A DNA stretch of 58,620 nt from Limisphaerales bacterium (GTDB lineage: Bacteria; Verrucomicrobiota; Verrucomicrobiia; Limisphaerales; UBA11358). The position numbers were made by a program, and so were the translations under genes. This document shows positions 25,844-33,114 of this stretch, in pieces. Location: NCBI GenBank assembly GCA_003134375.1, contig PLAY01000182.1, positions 1-58,620 of the forward strand, read 5' to 3'. Below the pieces are notes generated by a model that was given only the letters and a program-made list of their open reading frames with translations, had not been told where the DNA came from and did not search any database. The first letter of the stretch is position 1. Each line of letters begins with the position of its first letter.

Positions 25844-26599
25844 ATGCTCACCACCTCCTTTCTAAATAATTACCTTGCTTCATTCTTTGGCTACGGCCAA
25901 TGGACGGCTCCAATATGGTTTGTCGGAATCGAGGAGGCGGGCGGGCGAACCGAATCCGAGGTCGAACGCCGGCTCTCCCTGTGGAATCATCGCGGGAGCA
26001 AAGAATTGGAAGATGCTCCAGTGTTCTACCCCAAGTCTGGTAACGACCGCTGGCACGGCAACAAGGCTGAGTTGCAGGCCACTTGGAAACAGTTAATCCG
26101 GTTGTTGCTTCTGGCCCGCAACGAGCGCGACGACAAGGCCACCATGCTCGCTAACCAACGCGAACAGCTTGGATCGCTTGCCGGCGACACCTGTTTGGCT
26201 GAGTTGTTGCCCTTGCCCTCACCCGACACAGAGACTTGGAACTACCGTGACTGGTCCGACTTGCCGCACCTGGTTTCACGCCAGAAGTATATCACCACGA
26301 TGTTACGACCGCGTGCCGACGCCTTACAGAAAAAGTGTGCTGCGATTCGCCCCAAGGTCGTCATCTTTTACGGACTTGAACTGGCCGGTGGAACGAGCCT
26401 GTTACCAAGCTGGTCGCGGATCGCCGGTGGATGGTTTAATCAGGCAATCGCGGAAGAGAAAATCCTTCTTTCACGCCGCAACGCTCACACAGTCTTCTTC
26501 ATAACACGCCACCCAGTGAACGAAAGCGATGGCTACTTTTCCCGGATCGGCAAATTTCTTGGCGAGAACCATTCATCCCTCTTCGCAAAGCGCCAATAG
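25844..26599 (+). CDS. 251-aa protein, possibly uracil-DNA-glycosylase-like fold
   Basis: An in-frame TGA at 25841 precedes the ATG, so the start is well fixed. The N-terminus has WTAPIWFVGIEEAGG, resembling the first strand and motif region of UDG-superfamily proteins. Later strands PKVVIFYGLEL and HTVFFITRHP, the latter ending in a His-Pro, would fit the same alpha/beta fold, but the catalytic residues cannot be assigned by eye. It follows the 543-residue gene by 35 bases and ends the plus-strand module. It may be a base-recognition enzyme working with the PLD protein, or unrelated. Confidence 0.6.
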   Translation: MLTTSFLNNYLASFFGYGQWTAPIWFVGIEEAGGRTESEVERRLSLWNHRGSKELEDAPVFYPKSGNDRWHGNKAELQATWKQLIRLLLLARNERDDKATMLANQREQLGSLAGDTCLAELLPLPSPDTETWNYRDWSDLPHLVSRQKYITTMLRPRADALQKKCAAIRPKVVIFYGLELAGGTSLLPSWSRIAGGWFNQAIAEEKILLSRRNAHTVFFITRHPVNESDGYFSRIGKFLGENHSSLFAKRQ

Positions 26600-26617
26600 A
26601 TTATTGCTTCATGCATA

Positions 26618-26768
26618 CCGCGCCCTCGTCGCGAGCGGCATACGTTTTTAGCCGCAGCAGCGGTGGTTTCCGTCTGCGGCTCGGCGGCGGCGTTGCGCTC
26701 CGACTTCGTTCCCGCCGTCTCTCCGTCTGCGCTCCACTGTTCCTGCCCGCCGACCGCAGACCGAAACA
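26618..26768. repeat. module-boundary repeat, copy A (5' truncated)
   Basis: About 150 bases matching the 3' part of the island repeat: the end of the first hairpin (CCCTCGTCGCGAGCGGCAT), then the whole second one (TTCCGTCTGCGGCTCGGCGG ... CGCCGACCGCAGACCGAA). It fills most of the gap between the UDG-like gene and the Nmad genes. The remaining bases to 26850 include a G7 run near 26785 and no credible gene. Confidence 0.8.
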
Positions 26769-26850
26769 TTTTCATAGAAAATAGGGGGGGTGTGATTGCG
26801 ACTGGCCAATGTTCGTTCATGCCGCTTTGATTTCCTTCGTGTTCATCCGC

Positions 26851-26889
26851 CTGCTCGACGAGCTGGCCTTCCGTGTAGGCGTGGGGCAT
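26851..26889 (-). pseudogene. hsdR 5' fragment, copy 1 (13 codons)
   Basis: Immediately after the Nmad2 stop, ATG opens MPHAYTEGQLVEQ, resembling the usual N-terminus of type I restriction subunit HsdR (MxHxxTEDQLVEQ...). The match ends after 13 codons and the frame runs on into unrelated sequence. A second start-like stretch in another frame (MNTKEIKAA) resembles the start of the coiled-coil gene at 28812 (MDTKNVKQ), so this may be a scar of a larger deleted segment. Confidence 0.55.
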
Positions 26890-26895
26890 GGCGTC

Positions 26896-27519
26896 TTAAC
26901 AGCTTGCGCTTGGAGATTCCCCATTACATGGCCGACTTCGGTCCTTTTCCGATGGAATCCCAACCTGCATGCGTCGGTATTTCGTCCAGATTTCATCTTT
27001 CAATGTCAGAAGTTCGTCGCGCAACTCCGCTGAATGAAAGCGCCGGTGTCCCTGCTTCAAGTTTTCGATTAGCCTTCGGAGGTTCGGGTATCGCTTCTTG
27101 AAATCGTCCGTGCCTTTCTGACCGAGGTATCGGAAGTCTTCGCTCATCAGCACAAAGGCGTTCTCAAAATGAAGGCCGACATCCTTCTTTCGCTGATCCG
27201 AGTCTAAGTGATACTTGGCAGAGAGTTTGCGCACCGGCTGGTCATTTTCTAGTCGGTAGATGCAGTCGGCCCGCCTCGCATACTCACGCTGCCGATAGTA
27301 GGCGTTTCCCTCCAGTTTGCCGGTCACTCGCGCAATATAGATCAAACGCTCCTCGTATCCCTTGCCGCCAAAACCGAAGATGAGCGACTCCTTCCCGGCT
27401 GTCCTGCGAATCTTGGGCTTGCAGATGGCGAGGCTAAGAAGGTTGCCGCTGACACAGGGCGCTCCACCGTTATCGGCAACCATTTTGTAAACGTATATGT
27501 CAGGTTCGGTCTTGCTCAT
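26896..27519 (-). CDS. Nmad2-family putative DNA base-modification protein
   Basis: 207 residues beginning DIYVYKMVADNGGAPCVSG, then LLSLAICKPKIRRTA and IFGFGG, the pattern of nucleotide-modification-associated domain 2. Nmad proteins were predicted from gene neighbourhoods to take part in DNA base hypermodification or its recognition, and biochemistry is limited. The ATG overlaps the stop of the Nmad3-like gene (ATGA), so the two are a unit. The tail (KDRSRPCNGESPSASC) looks unstructured. It lies downstream of remnants of a type I restriction locus, suggesting it came as an accessory cassette of that locus. Confidence 0.75.
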   Translation of the reverse strand: MSKTEPDIYVYKMVADNGGAPCVSGNLLSLAICKPKIRRTAGKESLIFGFGGKGYEERLIYIARVTGKLEGNAYYRQREYARRADCIYRLENDQPVRKLSAKYHLDSDQRKKDVGLHFENAFVLMSEDFRYLGQKGTDDFKKRYPNLRRLIENLKQGHRRFHSAELRDELLTLKDEIWTKYRRMQVGIPSEKDRSRPCNGESPSASC

Positions 27520-28223
27520 ACGGGATTGTTCTCCGCCACCAATTCAGGCTTCTGCGCGAGAAACCAGCGGTAAAAATTTGCGGTGTCGTGGAAGGCGGGC
27601 AACCTCACGCTGCGGTGAATGTAGCCGTCCTTGATGTCGAGGCCGCCCCAGGCGTCCAGCAGGTCGTTTCTCACGCGATAGACCCGGTCGCGCAATTCGC
27701 CGATGGGAATGCAACGGCGGAAACGGCCAGACACGCCGGGTTTCGCACGAACAACGATGTCCCCGTCGCCGGGAACACGGCGCGTGTGCGCGTTTTCCGC
27801 CCAGCGTGACTTCGGGACGGACTTGGCCGAAACAATTTCCTCGATCACATACAAACCGATGAGCGCGTAGATCAGCGGTCGCGCCGGACCGTCCACCGGA
27901 CGCAGAGCGGCGAAGAACGCCAGCAGGTCGCCAGCGGTCAGCAGCGAGGTGATGCGTTTTCCGCGCTGGCCTTGATCGCCGTAGGTGAGTTGTTCAAAAT
28001 CCGGGTCAAGATGTGTGGGCGTGCCGAGAAGTTCCGGCGGCAACTGCTCACCAAATCGTTTCACCACCGGAATGAACTCGTCGTAACGGCGGGACATGCC
28101 ATCACGTAGCGGCTTCGTGTCGGTGATTGTGACGTAGGAAAACTCACCAGAGGCCAACCGCATCGGCGCGTTCCAGCAGCCGTCCGTTGAATCAATGCCG
28201 ACTCTGACGAGCAACCCGTTCAT
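27516..28223 (-). CDS. Nmad3-like putative DNA base-modification protein
   Basis: I start this gene at 28223 (MNGLLVRVGIDSTDGCWNAP), giving 235 residues. The longer frame up to 28388 would run in a shifted frame across the hsdR fragment and is Arg/Pro-rich. RVGIDSTDGCWNAP and GEFSYVTI, then LTYGDQGQRGKRI, fit the Nmad3-type pattern, and LLAFFAAL plus PLIYALIGLYVIEEI follow. The ATG overlaps the stop of the hsdR fragment and the stop overlaps the Nmad2 ATG. Catalytic residues are not assignable by eye. Together with Nmad2 it may make or read a modified base. Confidence 0.7.
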   Translation of the reverse strand: MNGLLVRVGIDSTDGCWNAPMRLASGEFSYVTITDTKPLRDGMSRRYDEFIPVVKRFGEQLPPELLGTPTHLDPDFEQLTYGDQGQRGKRITSLLTAGDLLAFFAALRPVDGPARPLIYALIGLYVIEEIVSAKSVPKSRWAENAHTRRVPGDGDIVVRAKPGVSGRFRRCIPIGELRDRVYRVRNDLLDAWGGLDIKDGYIHRSVRLPAFHDTANFYRWFLAQKPELVAENNPV

Positions 28224-28309
28224 CCTCGCCCTCCGTTCCAGCCAAGCTCCGCGAACAACCCGATGGCGGATTGCTCGACAAGCTGGTCTTCGGTTTGGGT
28301 GTGGTGCAT
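28220..28309 (-). pseudogene. hsdR 5' fragment, copy 2 (24 matching codons), fused by ATGA to Nmad3
   Basis: A 29-codon ORF whose first 24 residues include TEDQLVEQSAIGLFAELGW, the classic HsdR N-terminus. After GW it ends in NGGRG and a TGA overlapping the Nmad3 ATG. It is too short to be a functional subunit. It may now serve as a translated leader supplying the ribosome to Nmad3. Confidence 0.7.
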
Positions 28310-28335
28310 GGCGGCTTCTGGACGGCTTTATTTCT

Positions 28336-28812
28336 TCAACGGTTGGTGGTCGGAAGTGCTGCTGGAGCGGAGATTGCGGGCTTCGCATCTTTGTCTTTAG
28401 TGCTTAGCCAAACCGCGTAACTGGAAACATACCCCGTCACCAGCCCGATGATGATGCCGGTGACGATGCCACTGATCCTGCTCTTCCGCGTTGCCCGGAA
28501 TAGCAGCCGTGCAAATGATTCTTCGGAAACCTTCAGTTGATGGTCAGCAGTCGCCTTATCTTGTTCCAAGGCGGCTATTTCTTTTCGGAGTTGGTCCACC
28601 TGATTCTTACTTGTGCTTGCATCGGCCTGAAGTTCCCCAACGGCCGCGATAGCTGCTTCCAAGTCTGCCTTGATTTTGCCCAGTCGAGCAATGCGCTCAT
28701 CAACAGATTCCGCACTCTGGAAGTCTGCGAGCGAAACGCTGATACCAGCTACCGAGAGCGTCATATTTTTGACAGCCGCGGAGATTACCTGCTTCACATT
28801 CTTTGTATCCAT
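28336..28812 (-). CDS. coiled-coil protein with one C-terminal membrane helix
   Basis: 158 residues. Residues about 28-105 are heptad-like and charged (DERIARLGKIKADLEAAIAA, VDQLRKEIAALEQDKATADH), predicting a coiled coil. A membrane segment follows (GIVTGIIIGLVTGYVSSYAV, about 114-133) with a short Ala/Pro-rich tail. No catalytic motif is visible. It stands alone between two hsdR 5' fragments, so it is a separate cassette. A membrane-anchored oligomeric sensor or effector is possible but unproven. Confidence 0.6.
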   Translation of the reverse strand: MDTKNVKQVISAAVKNMTLSVAGISVSLADFQSAESVDERIARLGKIKADLEAAIAAVGELQADASTSKNQVDQLRKEIAALEQDKATADHQLKVSEESFARLLFRATRKSRISGIVTGIIIGLVTGYVSSYAVWLSTKDKDAKPAISAPAALPTTNR

Positions 28813-28874
28813 ATCCTTTTGATCGATTTCATCGGGTTAACGGCGTGCGACGCCTTGCTAAACAATTTGGTTAC

Positions 28875-28892
28875 GGTGTAGGCGTGGGGCAT
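28875..28892 (-). pseudogene. hsdR 5' fragment, copy 3 (6 codons)
   Basis: Ten bases after the UvrD stop, GCCATGCCCCACGCCTACAC reproduces the start of copy 1 almost exactly (MPHAYT), then diverges. Alone it would mean little. As the third such start following a cassette on the same strand it supports a repeated junction. Confidence 0.45.
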
Positions 28893-28902
28893 GGCATTGT
28901 GA

Positions 28903-30861
28903 TTATTGGTAGCCTGCCGCGCTCCAGTTCGACCCGTGAAGTGCAGCGGGCGCTTGCGGTCCAAGTTCATGGAGGAACTGACAAGCGACCGTGTTGCCGT
29001 GTTGCGCGTTGCCACCTCGAAGCACCGCTCCAATCTGGTGGGACATAGCGCGGGGAATACTCGCGACGGAAGACACCACCAATACCTCCTTTGCTCGCGT
29101 GAGTGCGACGTAGAAAACACGCCTTTGCTCCTGAAGGTGCGCGGCCTGCTCTGCTGGCGGAAGGTCATTGTCCACAAAAGGAATCAGGCCGTGAATACAG
29201 CCGACAATGATGGTGACTCGGCTGGTCAAGCCCTTCGACTTGTGCAGGCTCATTATCCTTACGAAGTCACCTTCGGCGGGCATTTCTGGCTGTGTAATTT
29301 CAGTCCGGAGCAAATCAAGCAAGCCTTCAGCATCCTCAATAGCGTCAACCTTGCCGGTCACCAATTCCCGGATTGGGTCGGCCCACGCAGCACCGGTGGG
29401 GAACAGGTCGCCAAACAGGTCGGTGATACCAAGTTGGTTTAGGCGGTTCACCTCGGTTTGCAAATCTTGGTAACGGGTTGTGAGTTGATTCACGCTATCC
29501 AATTGAAGCTGTCCTGCCGCGACTTGAGCCAAAACCTCGGCGGGCGCGCGGCCGTCCTGCTCGCAGTGGTCACGCAAGGTCGCATACTGACCGCGACGCC
29601 ACGAAGGGCTTCCGATTCCTAGCCAGTAACGCAAGGCCACGCGGTCCTCGGGATCACTCAGGAGCTGGAGCTTGGTCATCGCGACTTGCGCCTCTTCAGG
29701 CACAAGGAGCTTGTCATTGTAAAAGCTGTGGGCAGTAATGCCGAAACCAGGGGCTGCCAAACGACGCTTGATTTCGTTGGCGATTAGCCGACGCGGTGAG
29801 AGCACAAGAATTTCTCCGGCAGTAAATCCTCGCTGAGTCACCAAGTGTTGAATGAAAGCAGCAATTCCGTCGGCCTCGGCGTTCAATGTCGGCCACTGGA
29901 CAACGCGAACCGTGGCCGGTCCAGGTTGTGGTTGCAGTGGGACGAGCCGGTGGTCAGTTCCCGGCGGATAGTTGCCCCGAATCACATTGTCCGACACCGT
30001 GACGATAAGTTCCCGACACCGCCAACACTCGTCGAGTTCATGGTCTTCTACGTTTTGGTGGCGATTGCCGAAATCTGTGATGCCTTCAGGATGAGCGTAG
30101 CGGAAGCGGTAGATTGATTGGTCAACATCTCCCACGATGGACAGATTCTTGCCCGCCGCCATGACGTCGATGAGTTCCTGTTCCGCTCGATTCAAGTCCT
30201 GATACTCATCGACCACGATGTGGTCGTATTGCTGCAAAGCAGGACTCGCGGGGTTGTCGCGTAAATACCGCAGGGCTTCGGGCACAAGCTCGCCAATGAG
30301 CATCCCCCGGTGAAATTGTAGCCAGTTGGTGAGCATGATGTGAAATTGCTGGTCGATTGGGTCAATTGGCCAGCCTGGCTGCTGGTGCTGCATCCGCGCC
30401 CAGTCGGCTTCAAACGCACGGATTCGCCGAGTCATCTCCCTTCGCGCGCCAAAGTTCCCAAGCGGCTGGAGGTCGGCGAGCAAAGGTTCGACTTCATAGC
30501 CGCTAACACCCTTGTTGTTAAAAGTGATTAGCCCTCGCGGAACGCGGCTAAGAAAGGCAAACACGTCGTTTCTCAGGAGAAGTTTGAAGCAGAAGGAATG
30601 CACCGTTCCTGCGGAGATGTCATCGCACCCCGGAACACCCATATTTTGAAGTTCGCGTTCGAGGTCGCGGGCTGCTGTGCGCGTGAAAGTAACGGCAAGG
30701 ATTCGTTCGGGGTCAATGCCATCAACCTCAATCAGTCGGGCAATGCGGCGCTTCATCGCGAAGCTTTTTCCCGTCCCTGGTCCGGCCATCACACGGATAC
30801 GCGGTGACGTGGATTCCGCAATTTGCAGATGCGCTCCTGTGAGGTCAGTGTTCCAACTCAT
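28903..30861 (-). CDS. UvrD/PcrA-like superfamily 1 helicase
   Basis: The start at 30861 gives 652 residues beginning MSWNTDLTGAHLQIAES. Upstream codons in the same frame belong to the preceding gene in another frame. Walker A MAGPGTGKSFAMKRR lies near residue 25, AVTFTRTAARDL is motif Ia, IVVDEYQDLNRAEQ holds the DExx box, and MSLHKSKGLTSRVTIIVG with FYVALTRAKEVLVV are the late UvrD motifs. It is a 3'-5' DNA helicase type common in defence loci. The ATG overlaps the stop of the 273-residue gene (ATGA), so they are probably a functional pair with the Abi_C gene. Confidence 0.85.
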   Translation of the reverse strand: MSWNTDLTGAHLQIAESTSPRIRVMAGPGTGKSFAMKRRIARLIEVDGIDPERILAVTFTRTAARDLERELQNMGVPGCDDISAGTVHSFCFKLLLRNDVFAFLSRVPRGLITFNNKGVSGYEVEPLLADLQPLGNFGARREMTRRIRAFEADWARMQHQQPGWPIDPIDQQFHIMLTNWLQFHRGMLIGELVPEALRYLRDNPASPALQQYDHIVVDEYQDLNRAEQELIDVMAAGKNLSIVGDVDQSIYRFRYAHPEGITDFGNRHQNVEDHELDECWRCRELIVTVSDNVIRGNYPPGTDHRLVPLQPQPGPATVRVVQWPTLNAEADGIAAFIQHLVTQRGFTAGEILVLSPRRLIANEIKRRLAAPGFGITAHSFYNDKLLVPEEAQVAMTKLQLLSDPEDRVALRYWLGIGSPSWRRGQYATLRDHCEQDGRAPAEVLAQVAAGQLQLDSVNQLTTRYQDLQTEVNRLNQLGITDLFGDLFPTGAAWADPIRELVTGKVDAIEDAEGLLDLLRTEITQPEMPAEGDFVRIMSLHKSKGLTSRVTIIVGCIHGLIPFVDNDLPPAEQAAHLQEQRRVFYVALTRAKEVLVVSSVASIPRAMSHQIGAVLRGGNAQHGNTVACQFLHELGPQAPAALHGSNWSAAGYQ

Positions 30862-31679
30862 AATAATTCCAATCCCTTCGCCAGCTTGTGCCACGGGCCT
30901 TTCTTGCGTTCGCGGAGCTTGGCAATGAGTCGCACTTTGGTGACGGGGTCGAGTTGCTCCACGTCCTCGATGGTGCAGACGGCGAGGTCTGCGGGATAGC
31001 ACGAGAGCGAGCGGGTGTCGTCCCATGCGATGTGCTCCAGCCTTTCCCGAATGGGCAAACCGCGAAGCTCGACGAGCAATTTCTCCCGTGCCGATGCTCG
31101 GGCGTGCTGAATCTCTGCTTGTTCGGCATTCAGTCGAGCGGCCACCGCATTCTGGATTTGCCGCCGGTGCTCGCCTTCTGGTTTCTGGTTCGCCATGTCT
31201 TCCGCCACGCGGCGTTGGCGTCCCCACTCATCGGCGCACCAGCGGTCGAGTGCTTCGCGGCATTCCGCCCACGAACCGGCTGTTCGTTTGGTGCCCTCGA
31301 AGGCGTGCCGAATCTTCCGCATCGGGAACGGGATGTAGTCATTGTCGCTGTGGTCCACAATCCACGCGGCCAGCTCCATCGCCCCGACACGGTCGCAGTC
31401 CTCCATTGTCCGGTAGGCGCTCTTGATAGCGGATGCCGAACCGCCTGACTTCGTCAACCGCGCTGCCTCAAGGTGAACTACCGCCCGGACCACGGCGCAC
31501 GCATCGGCCCACGGAATATCCCGCAGCCACTCGAAATCCTGGAACGGATGAATGCTGGCGACGAAGGCGTTCGCTTTCAGTGCGCCCAGAAGTTCGCCGA
31601 GCCTTGCCTCGCCATCGGCGCATTGGCCCAAAGCAATGAGCTTTTCCAAAGTCAGCTGGTCTGGTCGTTGGCTGCTCAT
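30858..31679 (-). CDS. uncharacterised 273-aa protein coupled to UvrD
   Basis: No family recognised. Soluble and mainly helical, with a Trp/Asp-rich middle (DFEWLRDIPWADACAV) and a basic C-terminus (VRLIAKLRERKKGPWHKLAK). It overlaps the Abi_C gene before it and the helicase after it by 4 bases each, so the three form one tightly coupled cassette. It may be a helicase partner or nucleic-acid-binding subunit. The function is unknown. Confidence 0.7.
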   Translation of the reverse strand: MSSQRPDQLTLEKLIALGQCADGEARLGELLGALKANAFVASIHPFQDFEWLRDIPWADACAVVRAVVHLEAARLTKSGGSASAIKSAYRTMEDCDRVGAMELAAWIVDHSDNDYIPFPMRKIRHAFEGTKRTAGSWAECREALDRWCADEWGRQRRVAEDMANQKPEGEHRRQIQNAVAARLNAEQAEIQHARASAREKLLVELRGLPIRERLEHIAWDDTRSLSCYPADLAVCTIEDVEQLDPVTKVRLIAKLRERKKGPWHKLAKGLELL

Positions 31680-32473
31680 TTCGTTTCCCGGTGCGTCTCG
31701 AAAAGGAAGACGGCCAGCGTGGAAGCCGCGCCGACTGCCAGCTTTGCGTGCCGCGCACTAAGGCCCTTGGAACTTCCATCCTTGCCGTGGCCCGTCCCAT
31801 AAAGGCCACGTAGCTCTGCGAGTCCGTTGCCAATTGTTCCGAGATTGCTCAAGAGCCGCTTTATTACGTCCGCACCGCGCGCCGCCTCCGGGATACCTTC
31901 CGGGACAAGTTTCAATTCCCTCAGCGTTTCCTTTGTGAGCGTTGATACATCAGGCGTTCCGGTCACGGGCTTGCCGCGCTCGGCGAGGATTGTCTTGCAG
32001 CATGTCTCGATGAGTTCCTTGGCAGTTCCGATGGCGAGACTTGGGTCGCTCTCTACGGACGCCTCCAACCGCCGAATCTGCTCGGCGAGATGATTCGCGT
32101 TCAGAACTTTTGCGTGTTCTTTGAGCGGGCTAAGGCTCGGCCCGCCAGCAAGAAGCCCAGTTGCAATGTGTCGGCATTTCTCGGCACGAGCTTTTGCTTC
32201 GGCGTCCGGCGTGAGGTTGAGAGTTGCCTCGTAATCGACCAAAGCAAGGATGAGCTTCCCCACCATGTAATCGGACTCGATCTTCCAAAATGTGCGGACC
32301 TTGTTGGCTTTGGAAGTTCCTCCCGCTGTGTATTTCTCGTGATGAATGTCCCGGTCAACAGCCTCGAAAACAAACTCTCCGAAAGTGCGGTCGGAAAATT
32401 TGAGAACGTAGCCGCCCTCCATTTGGAAGTGCTTTTCGAGAATGCGCCGGTCTGTCATTGAGAGAGCGCTCAT
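31676..32473 (-). CDS. abortive-infection protein with Abi_C domain
   Basis: 265 residues. The C-terminal half carries IGTAKELIETCCKTIL, LAELRGLYGTGHG and ARHAKLAVGAASTLAVFLFE, the hallmark of the Abi_C domain (AbiJ-like, a HEPN-related fold in which the RxxYGTGHG region holds the putative active residues). The N-terminal half has a charged segment (FSDRTFGEFVFEAVDRDIHH) common in such proteins. The ATG overlaps the stop of the hsdS remnant, so it entered as an accessory directly behind hsdS. It is a likely growth-arrest effector working with the coupled UvrD gene. Confidence 0.75.
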   Translation of the reverse strand: MSALSMTDRRILEKHFQMEGGYVLKFSDRTFGEFVFEAVDRDIHHEKYTAGGTSKANKVRTFWKIESDYMVGKLILALVDYEATLNLTPDAEAKARAEKCRHIATGLLAGGPSLSPLKEHAKVLNANHLAEQIRRLEASVESDPSLAIGTAKELIETCCKTILAERGKPVTGTPDVSTLTKETLRELKLVPEGIPEAARGADVIKRLLSNLGTIGNGLAELRGLYGTGHGKDGSSKGLSARHAKLAVGAASTLAVFLFETHRETK

Positions 32474-32550
32474 GCGGCCTCCGTTTCGAGTTTCACCTGT
32501 CCCGTCAGCAGACGTGGCAGCAGCAGGTCGCGCGTCCGGCGGCGTCCCAG
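32470..32550 (-). pseudogene. 3' remnant of hsdS (type I restriction specificity subunit)
   Basis: The last codons read RRTRDLLLPRLLTGQVKLE, the usual extreme C-terminus of HsdS. Upstream the same frame has no recognition-domain sequence and soon becomes unrelated, so only about 27 codons remain. No hsdM or full hsdR exists in the window. The stop overlaps the Abi_C ATG. Confidence 0.65.
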
Positions 32551-32790
32551 AGGCGTGTTCACGACCGTCTCCGTGGCGGCATCATTTTCCGTTGAGGCAA
32601 ACCGTTGCATAATCTGTATATCAGGCGCGCGTTGCGCGGAAGGGTATCTCAAAGCGTTCCACTGGCAAAGCAAAGAAGGAATGTGTCGGCGACACAGAAT
32701 TCCTCGTGTCACCCACGCAAAATGAGAAAGATCAACTCATGCCGCAATTCGAGCGTTACATCGCCATTTGATATAGTTTGCCCGGATACG
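32551..32790. other. gap between hsdS remnant and repeat B
   Basis: No credible gene. A plus-strand stub at about 32739 reads MPQFERYIAI and stops. It could be the first codons of a lost gene, but it is too short to support. Otherwise AT-richer than its surroundings, consistent with a deletion junction. Confidence 0.4.
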
Positions 32791-33036
32791 CCGCCGTGAC
32801 CAACGCACGGTTTGCTACGCTTCACGGGCTGCCCGTCGCCCCATCCCCTCTCGACGACGCCCGTTCCGCTTCTCAAACCATGCGCTCGTCACGAGCGGGC
32901 ATCCGCAAAGTGCCGTCATGAGCGGCGGGCTTCCGTCTGTGGCTCGGCGGCGGGGTTGCGCTCCGGCTACGATTCGCCAAACGCATCTCTCCGCGCTCCG
33001 CTCCACTTTCCACGCTCACCGACCACAGACCGAAGC
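32791..33036. repeat. module-boundary repeat, copy B (full length, more diverged)
   Basis: Full-length copy running from CGTGACCAACGCACGGTTTG to CGACCACAGACCGAAGC in this copy's spelling. Both hairpin halves are present. It separates the type I remnant region from the Hsp70/helicase operon. Confidence 0.8.
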
Positions 33037-33077
33037 TAAAGTCCGAACTCAATGTGGGGTGAAAATTGGCTTGATGT

Positions 33078-33107
33078 TGTCACAAAAACTAGGCAGTGTT
33101 TGTGACA
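33078..33107. promoter_or_regulatory. operator upstream of the AbiEi-like gene
   Basis: A perfect 9-bp inverted repeat (TGTCACAAA at 33078-33086, TTTGTGACA at 33099-33107, 12-base spacer) ends 7 bases before the AbiEi-like ATG at 33115. AbiEi antitoxins are known to bind inverted repeats in their own promoters, so negative autoregulation of this operon is expected. Arm centres are 21 bases apart, two helical turns. Confidence 0.7.
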
Positions 33108-33114
33108 GTAATGA

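Noticed and set aside
26618..26889. Minus-strand frame through repeat A starting at the hsdR fragment (118 codons).
   Set aside because: After 13 HsdR-like residues it runs into the repeat, and similar Arg/Glu-rich frames appear in every repeat copy.
28840..28880. Possible integron attC-like site (GTTAAC, GGCGT/ACGCC hairpin, second GTTAC).
   Set aside because: Too short, no proper R and L box pairs and no integrase. Probably chance around the third hsdR scar.
30862..31227. N-terminal extension of the UvrD frame to a start at 31227.
   Set aside because: The stretch is Arg/Ser/Pro-rich and overlaps the coding 273-residue gene in another frame. The ATG at 30861 overlaps that gene's stop as ATGA.
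32739..32770. Plus-strand start MPQFERYIAI followed by a stop, like the beginning of a larger protein.
   Set aside because: Only ten codons remain, which is insufficient to name a pseudogene.
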